This document shows, piece by piece, positions 59,501 to 64,000 of a stretch of 64,000 nucleotides of DNA (position 1 is the first letter of the stretch; each line of letters opens with the position of its first letter). The stretch comes from Aquilaria yunnanensis. Its lineage: Eukaryota; Streptophyta; Magnoliopsida; Malvales; Thymelaeaceae. Below the pieces are notes generated by a model. The model saw only the letters and a program-made list of their open reading frames with translations, had not been told where the DNA came from and did no database searches. The translations under genes were made by a program, and so were the position numbers. The stretch is from NCBI GenBank assembly GCA_039654915.1, contig CM077597.1, positions 43,064,001 to 43,128,000 on the forward strand. The letters are read 5' to 3'.

Positions 59501-60720
59501 CCCTTGAGGTGTTTAGGGGAGTAAAATAGGGCTTCTTGGCCCGACGCTTCTAAGGTCACCTATTCCTCTCTAACTGCTACCAAGGTTGGCTTATCGAGTG
59601 GTCTAACCTCTTGCATTATATCACATGATGCTTAGCTCTTTTGTAGAATTCCCCCAAGGTATTAGGTGGATCCTTGAAGAAGTCAAATTATAACTATGAA
59701 TCACTCAAAAGTCCTTGTATCATTACAAGGATATGAATTTTGGGATGAAAATATGGCACATTCAGTGTGTTTTGGTTGAAATGTTCAATGTAATCCTAAA
59801 GCATTTCAGAACACCTTTGGGTTATGCTAAAGATTTGGATAGCCATTTTGTCCATTGGGTGACTTATGATGAACTATTGGGTGAAAGTCATAGAAAGTTC
59901 CTAGAAATTGTAGACAAAACTATGGGAAAATGAGTTACACTATGCTATGGTAGGTTCAAACAAATTTACCTGAAAGTACTTGCATAAAGTGGCATCATCT
60001 GCTCCATGCAGCACCATGCTATTCTTCTACTTATTAAGGTACACTTGAGAGCTGTCTCTCCTATCGTATGACTCTAGGTATAGAATTCTTCAATCACTTG
60101 CATAAGTGACTTGACTTCCTCTTGAGTGAAAGGGGACATGTCACCGATTAGGGCCTCTGTCATTCAAGACCAAACAAGCTTTCTAGAGACTTGCATCTTT
60201 ATTTTGTCAAGTCTCTCTAAAAGTTTCTCCAGCAAGACCACCATGGATAGGTTTTTTCCTCTCCATCAGTCATATGACTCAGGCAAATAGTGTCACCATT
60301 TTGATGGGTACCTTCTTTGGTGAAGGGAATAACTTCTTTTGCATGAGGATTCATGCTTTTTGGAGTAAGAATGCCTTTATTTTTTGCCTTCTTTTTTTCT
60401 ATAAGGGAGTAGTTCCTCTAAAAAGGATTCCCTATGAATGCTTCTTGCTAAATCTTTCTTTTGGGGGGATTTTTTCTACCCAATTAGTAAACCTGTCTGG
60501 TGAAGGGTTCCTCCCAGTTAATTTTAGTAGAGCTAGGCATTACTCAAATTGTTAGGTCATTTTAGTGATGAGGGCATGTTAGAAATTACACAAGGAACCC
60601 ATCATCATGGTGATGGGTCACTCATCTTTAGGGATAGATGTGTCTTGTAGAGGAGATGGGTTCACCTTTGTTTGAGAGTTTAGAAGTCTTTTGTCCTTTA
60701 AGTGACATATTAAAACTGTG
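56565..60720 (-). pseudogene. Gypsy-1 gag, protease, RT and RNase H, decayed
   Basis: Read leftwards from 60720. Gag fragments include MVLHGADDATLCK and KDPPNTLGEFYKRAKHH (about 60100-59600). A CQFYRDHSDGTGDCHQLKKY motif lies near 59400-59345. The protease zone reads FPHDDHLL and YDDGKDTNVLF, then LVLGWIDL (about 59070-58850). RT at 58152-57796 has TKDSYPLPSIHQL, FLDTYYGYHYIQMNP and YVDF in place of YVDD. RNase H runs about 57400-56630, with ISVDHSGCLSNWC-type and GPKGIETPKSIKFG words. The order matches Gypsy-2 gag-pol, but frames change often and stops are frequent. Confidence 0.85.
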
Positions 60721-60736
60721 GCGATTTATGGCTGGG

Positions 60737-60754
60737 TTCCCACAAACAGTGCCA
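60737..60754 (-). promoter_or_regulatory. Primer binding site of Gypsy-1
   Basis: The minus strand reads TGGCACTGTTTGTGGGAA next to the LTR end at 60756. It equals the Gypsy-2 site (TGGCGCCGTCTGTGGGAA) with three transitions. Confidence 0.85.
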
Positions 60755-60755
60755 A

Positions 60756-61480
60756 TGTTGTCCTTCATTGTCGGTGGTAGATGAGATCATCATGGATAAG
60801 CCTAGAATGCCGATTCTTTAGCAAAAGTAAAAGTAACCCAGAACATGAAAAAAAAAGGGAAAAGTAGGTCCCTGAAGTTTTTCTAAGGGGGAACATTTGA
60901 CATTCAAGTCAAGTGAAGAGTAAGGGGATTCCAAATAGGAAGAGTGCAAGAGAGTAGGGACAAATGGGTACCTATAAGTTGAAGTTACCTTGTATATATG
61001 GTGTATATATAAGGTAAGACCATTATGTGATTCTTAGGATAAAAGAAGATATGTGTCCAACTGGATCCAAATTCCCAAAGGTCATACACGGATGAACCCC
61101 TTTCCAGCCACTATTCTAACCTCTAAAGCTATCGTCTTGGTAGTGCTACTCCGCATACATGCATGTCGACCTGTTTATGGTCCCGTGGGGGGCATTAAGA
61201 GGAAATAACTAGTTTACCTACATTGAGGTCATGAACCGTTCTACACCACCTAATGATCCTCCATTTTTAGTGTTCACCTGATGTCATTGAACAAGCCTTA
61301 CATGCATGGGTGGGGATCTTGGCTATAAAGAATTATCTAATGTCCCTATCTAATTCATATAGATGTACACTAATGTACTATATCAGCTTTAAGGTGATTT
61401 TTGCCCTGAGGTAACTTGACCTATTTGAGCTCTTTTTGGGTAAGAGTGCTATGCGAGGTATGGTAGTACCTCAACCATCA
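60756..61480 (-). repeat. 5' LTR of Gypsy-1 (right copy)
   Basis: Aligns with 29320-29486 plus 30917-31460. Plus-strand ends are tgttgtccttcattg and cctcaaccatca. The promoter should lie on the minus strand; a TATA-like word exists near 60995-61010 (tgtatatatggtgtatatat) but cannot be assigned firmly. Confidence 0.82.
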
Positions 61481-62850
61481 ATAATGGTGGAAATGGCATA
61501 CAAGAGTTCCGCCTTCTCGAAACTAACTTTCGGAGTATGATTGTTAGGATACAAGCTTTTAGTGAGGAATATAAGCAAAGGATAGAGAGGGGGCAGTAGC
61601 TAAAACACTGAAAAGAAAGGGGACATCTTCAGTTGAATAGTATACTCAACGTTCTTCCCACAAAGAGGAAGTGCTAGTTCACGCTAGGAGAGTAATGGGA
61701 GTAATCCTTTTATGTTCTTTATTCAAAAGTGTTCATTCAAATCCTCCTCACTAATTTTAATTTCCATGTCTCATATAGGCACCCACATAATGGGTTTCCC
61801 TTGGACACCCTTGACATAGCTATTAGCATAGAACTCATGAACGAACTTTATTGAGGCAAATAGGTGAGGATCATAAGGCCGTAACTTTTCACAACATTGA
61901 ATAGTAGCTTTATCACTAGTGGATGTGCAGTAATGTAGTCAAATTGAAGTTGTAAAATGACCTCTTGTTCACTTGAACTCATCATGTAGTGAATATGCCT
62001 CAATTGAGACAAAGCGAGAGGTGATCTCCTCCAGCTCCCAACCCATATCATCCCACGAGTTGCCCAAATCTTCCAAACAATGATAAAAAAGCCAGCCCAT
62101 GGATATTTGATTCAAGCTTTGACAATGGCCAAACAATTATGAGGCCACGTGTGTAACATATTGGAAATACTGAACGAAGCGTGAAGCAAACAAGAACCCA
62201 TTTTTCCAATCTTGAAATTTCAACATTGGCAATCACAAGCATAAAATCAATCAATAGAGCTTGTTGAGTGACGATCATCAAATAATCCTAAATATACATG
62301 ACCTCATCACTAAATTACCAATTTATTTAAAATTTAAGCATACTTAAATAAAATTGCAGTAAAAAACCCTAGATATGCATTAAGTATTCATGAAACTTAA
62401 AATTGAAGAACATGTAGTAATGAAGCTTCAAGATAAGTAAGAATTTAAAGAAAAAGGCATCTATGTACCTTGGAGAAGTGAAAATCTACAAGAGGGATGA
62501 ATGTTGCGCAACATAAGGCTCATGGAAAACCAAAAGCGGGAAAGGATGTAATAGGGGAGAGAAAAACTCACAATTTTGATGAATGACCTCAAGCACAGCC
62601 TTGTACATGGTTGTATACATCACATGTTGCTTAAATTGGGTACAATTATGGGTAACCAACACGGCCATGTATGTGGCATGTAGGCTATTTGAAAGCCAAA
62701 ACATCAGTCATAAGAGACGATACATGACCTCTGCCACAGGCATGGTCTAGACTATGACTAGATTGACACGGTTATGGTATGTTTGTGTCATGACATGACT
62801 TGCATGTTAGGAGGTGAAAAGTTATCCATTAGTTACAAAACACACCCTTT
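61481..62850. other. Decayed repeat DNA between Gypsy-1 and the hAT element
   Basis: No gene recognised. Phrases such as 'acacggccatgtatgtggcatg' (62658 onwards) resemble those in 23340-23580, suggesting remnants of one repeat family at both places. Frames at 61848-62051, 62048-62281 and 62486-62704 (minus) have no recognisable domains. Confidence 0.4.
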
Positions 62851-62854
62851 ACAC

Positions 62855-62880
62855 TAGGGGTGGCGCTAGAAAATTATACA
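62855..62880 (-). repeat. Probable terminal inverted repeat of the hAT element
   Basis: taggggtggcgctagaaaat lies about 50 bp beyond the transposase stop. It resembles the CAGGGGCGGAGCTAGAAATT-type ends of plant hAT elements of the TTF-type zinc-finger/DUF4371 class. The partner end is outside the window. Confidence 0.5.
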
Positions 62881-62923
62881 AGTTGGGGTAAAAAAAAATA
62901 TTATTAATAAAGGATGTTCACAT

Positions 62924-64000
62924 TTACAACTGTCCATGATGAGGGTTCATATCTTGAAAATATTGCATGATCATCTTATTACCTATACTACTAAATACAT
63001 CTTTTATAGTGTAAGTAACTAGACGATCATTCATCAATTGATCTCTCATTTGTGCAATTGATTTATGTTATTCATTGCAAAAAAAGCTTTTTCAACACTT
63101 GTAGTAGCAACTAAAAAAATCAAGGCCAACTTCACAAGTAGATAAACAAGTGGATACATAATATGTTTCTTCCTGTGAACCAAGTTTTGAGTAAGAACAC
63201 TTATCCCTTTAATTTTTTGAAAATCATCATTAGAGCGCATATCAAGAGTATATGTGCCTAACTGACTATCAAGTGCCATAAGCTCAGTTGCAAAAAATTC
63301 TAAAGGGTATAATTGACCAAGATGAATTAATCTCTGCTTGTTAAATGGTAAAAAAGAGTCATCAGGATTCAAGCATGCTACACAAAGGACAAGTTCTATA
63401 CTTGTCTTTGTGAATTGATTATTGACCTCTTGCGATTGTTTATCCAAAAATTCAATGAATAAATCTACTTGAGAATAATGTAAGTTTGTTTCCTTATTCA
63501 CTTTACAAGTAGATTTTCCTGGAAATATAAACATGTCATCCATCTTCCAAGTAAGAATATCATGTTGGTCACAAAATGAACATACCTTTGTCATTGAATT
63601 ATCCCACCCACCATTTCTCATTTTCAACAATTTTTCATTTGAACTTTCTACTAGTTTCATCGTATTGACAATGTCTTGGTCCTTTCTATACAATGCCTTC
63701 GATAATTCACCACTAATCCCCAAAATATATTTCATCATGTGCAAATTAAATATAAAGTCAAAAGATTGTATCAACCCTAATTGAACATTAGCTTCTGCTT
63801 TTTGTTCAGAGTTCAAGCCTTTTTTAGCAATATATTCAAGCACATCACTAATAACTGAGAATTGAACAATTAAACCAATTAGAGTATCATAGTGAGAACT
63901 CTATTTTGTATCACCTGGATGCTGAAGACCTCGTTCTTCGTTTAATCCATGACTACTCTTAAGCTCTCCATGTTTTAATGCTGTAACAACCTTTGTATCT
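62924..64000 (-). pseudogene. hAT transposase (TTF-type zinc finger / dimerisation domain), 3' part
   Basis: The minus strand from the window edge reads PGDTK-stop-SSHYDTLIGLI, where plant homologues have a Trp (stop TAG at 63903-63901). It then reads openly from 63900 to 63046. Visible parts are the ribonuclease-H-like core region (SGELSKALYRKDQDIVN) and the hAT C-terminal dimerisation region (YPLVYLLVKLALIFLVATTSVEKAFFAMN). A one-base shift near 63047 moves the tail (MRDQLMNDRLVTYTIKDVF) into another frame, which ends at 62924. The N-terminus lies beyond the right edge. Such domains act in cut-and-paste transposition; this copy is dead. Confidence 0.85.

Larger units (their letters stand above)
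29320..61480 (-). mobile_element. Gypsy-1: old Tat-like Ty3/Gypsy element, fragmented by nested insertions
   Basis: The outermost element of the right half. Its two LTRs (left 29320-31460, 711 bp after removing a nested solo LTR and its duplicated 5 bp; right 60756-61480, 725 bp) align over their full length. A TGGCACTGTTTGTGGGAA primer-type site sits just inside the right LTR on the minus strand. Gag, protease, RT, RNase H and integrase follow leftwards in the correct Ty3/Gypsy order. They are split by a TGTAACG LTR, by Gypsy-2 and by a non-autonomous LTR element. An antisense ORF homologous to that of Gypsy-2 lies between pol and the left LTR. No clear flanking target duplication was found. 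Confidence 0.82.

Overview
The window is nuclear DNA of a flowering plant, most likely a eudicot. It holds one ordinary host gene at the left end: a SnRK1/AMPK beta subunit with GT/GC-AG introns, an N-terminal MGNVN myristoylation-type start and a glycogen-binding-type domain. From about 5 kb to the right edge almost everything is transposable-element DNA, much of it nested. The plant assignment rests on the beta-subunit sequence, tRNA-iMet and TGGCGCC-type primer sites, plant-type Ty1/Copia and Tat-like Ty3/Gypsy elements, a CACTA element and TTTAGGG-type repeats.

Layout. 1-2410: intron and flank of the beta-subunit gene, with a 198-bp tandem duplication. 2411-3993 (minus): three exons of a KINB2-like gene; the exons for its C-terminal ASC/KIS domain are not in the window. 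5.0-5.3 kb: a gag scrap. About 5.47-22.74 kb: a roughly 2.4-kb Gypsy LTR (family starting TGTAACG or a close variant), broken by three insertions. These are a complete but dead Ty1/Copia element (6102-14291, TSD gggtt), a long-inverted-repeat element (15234-19263, itself carrying a minus-strand TGTAACG LTR at 15519-17879), and a non-autonomous CACTA element (19405-21456, TSD tgg) that contains degenerate telomere-type repeats. 22.7-29.3 kb: decayed repeat DNA with a minus-strand solo Copia LTR (25396-26812, TSD tttag).

About 29.32-61.48 kb is one old minus-strand Tat-like Gypsy element ('Gypsy-1') exploded by later insertions. Its LTRs are 29320-31460 and 60756-61480. Its gag-pol reads leftwards in pieces (60.7-56.6, 54.1-54.0, 43.2-42.2 kb), and an antisense ORF reads rightwards (31.5-31.8 and 38.7-41.6 kb). 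Inside it sit a solo Copia LTR (29487-30911), a non-autonomous iMet-primed LTR element (31802 to about 38702, itself carrying solo Copia LTR 37003-38416), a younger Tat-like element ('Gypsy-2', 43255-53983, TSD gcttg), and a TGTAACG LTR (54144 to about 56.56 kb).

Gypsy-2 is the best-preserved element. It has 860/862-bp LTRs, one gag-pro-pol frame of about 1,807 codons interrupted only by seven nonsense codons, and, downstream of pol on the opposite strand, a four-exon antisense gene with its own TATA box. The same antisense protein is recognisable in Gypsy-1. The right edge holds a decayed hAT transposase.

No CRISPR array, rRNA or tRNA gene, or bacterial-type operon was seen. Coordinates of degraded elements are approximate where stated; those with matching target-site duplications are exact.
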